A stretch of DNA of 64,000 nucleotides, taken from NCBI GenBank assembly GCA_937876205.1, contig CALEII010000061.1, positions 1-64,000 on the forward strand, read 5' to 3'. A program made the position numbers and the translations under genes. Each line of letters starts with the position of its first letter. The first letter of the stretch is position 1. Positions 63,523-64,000 of this stretch are shown here, piece by piece. The notes under the pieces were generated by a model that made no database searches, was not told the DNA's origin, and saw only the letters and a list, made by a program, of their open reading frames with translations. The DNA is from an uncultured Clostridia bacterium. GTDB lineage: Bacteria; Bacillota; Clostridia; Oscillospirales; Acutalibacteraceae.

Positions 63523-64000
63523 ATGTCAATTCTTCTCAAAGGCGCTACAGTTTATACTGACGGCAGATTTATATTAGCTGATATTGTTATTAAAAACGGA
63601 AGCATTGTTTCCGTTGGTGAAGTGCTTGATTCTTTTGACGGTGAAGTTATCGATTGCAGCAAGAAATATATTTTCCCCGGTTTTGTTGATGTGCATGTGC
63701 ATTTCAGAGAGCCGGGATTTTCTTATAAAGAGACTATAAAATCAGGCTCAATGGCTGCTGCAAAAGGTGGTTATACATCTGTCTGCACTATGCCGAATCT
63801 CAACCCGTGTCCTGATTCAGAAGAGAATCTCAAACTGCAGCTTGACCTGATTGAAAAGGATGCAGTTATCAATGTTTACCCCTTCGGCACAATCACAAAA
63901 GGTGAAAAAGGCGAAGAAATTGCAGATTTGGAAGATATCAGCGACCGTGTAATCGGTTTTTCTGACGATGGCAGGGGGGTTCAGAGTGACAAAATGATGT
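63523..64000 (+). CDS. pyrC: Dihydroorotase, 5' part
   Basis: The first 159 codons are in the window and the frame stays open at the end. VDVHVHFREPG supplies the two metal-binding His, and KGGYTSVCTMPNLNP the family core. Third step of pyrimidine synthesis, making dihydroorotate. Own promoter and leader. AAAGGTG lies 6 bases before ATG 63523. Confidence 0.95.
   Translation, partial: MSILLKGATVYTDGRFILADIVIKNGSIVSVGEVLDSFDGEVIDCSKKYIFPGFVDVHVHFREPGFSYKETIKSGSMAAAKGGYTSVCTMPNLNPCPDSEENLKLQLDLIEKDAVINVYPFGTITKGEKGEEIADLEDISDRVIGFSDDGRGVQSDKMM

Overview
The window looks like chromosomal DNA of a low-GC gut Firmicute of the class Clostridia, most like Ruminococcus and relatives (Oscillospiraceae). 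The pointers are strong AGGAGG-type ribosome binding sites, sigma-A promoters with 17-bp spacers, GHKL/LytTR two-component regulation, secreted proteins with amphipathic C-termini and a TnpV-type mobile element protein. The genus is an inference from gene content, not a search result.

Region 1 (1-22000) is accessory DNA. It starts with the 3' half of a tRNA-Leu(UAA). Then come an AT-rich reverse transcriptase gene of the Abi/UG antiphage type, a TnpV gene, a convergent zinc-ribbon micro-gene, and a large secreted protein bracketed by palindromic repeats. These are followed by an Agr-like response regulator and histidine kinase, a receiver-less LytTR protein, and a very AT-rich two-gene unit (P-loop NTPase plus small membrane protein) that is the best candidate here for an undescribed defence module. 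From about 11.5 to 21.9 kb lies an integrative mobilizable element: sigma-like factor, DUF6076-like protein, HAD hydrolase, a cluster of three palindromes, ParM/ParR-like pair, DUF3847-like protein, membrane XRE regulator, MobA/MobL relaxase, ParB-like protein and a large serine recombinase. The right end is probably just after the recombinase. The left end was not located.

Region 2 (22000-26100) holds a DUF5412-like protein, a lipoprotein, uracil-DNA glycosylase, a SARP/BTAD-type regulator, a small divergent protein with a DUF1874-like pattern, and a metallophosphoesterase at the tail of the next operon.

Region 3 (26100-49500) is an exopolysaccharide or capsule locus built on two divergent operons with consensus promoters at 44560-44588 (minus) and 44634-44662 (plus). 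The minus operon runs from a membrane nucleotide-sugar dehydratase and the initiating sugar transferase through many glycosyltransferases, an EpsG-like polymerase, an acetyltransferase, an ABC exporter pair, a pyruvyl transferase and a ferredoxin-type partner. The plus operon encodes a CpsB-type phosphatase, a surface Ig-like protein and two Wzz/BY-kinase fusions. One kinase has intact motifs but no tyrosine tail. The other has a 26-tyrosine GYG tail but an Asn in Walker B. No flippase gene is seen.

Region 4 (49500-64000) is housekeeping: rubrerythrin, a Cys-rich protein, a Gfo/Idh/MocA oxidoreductase, a ProX-like deacylase, a GPH sugar symporter, a degenerate LCP-like protein with a transglutaminase-like partner, FolE, lipoproteins, UvrB, UvrA and the start of dihydroorotase behind an attenuator-like leader.
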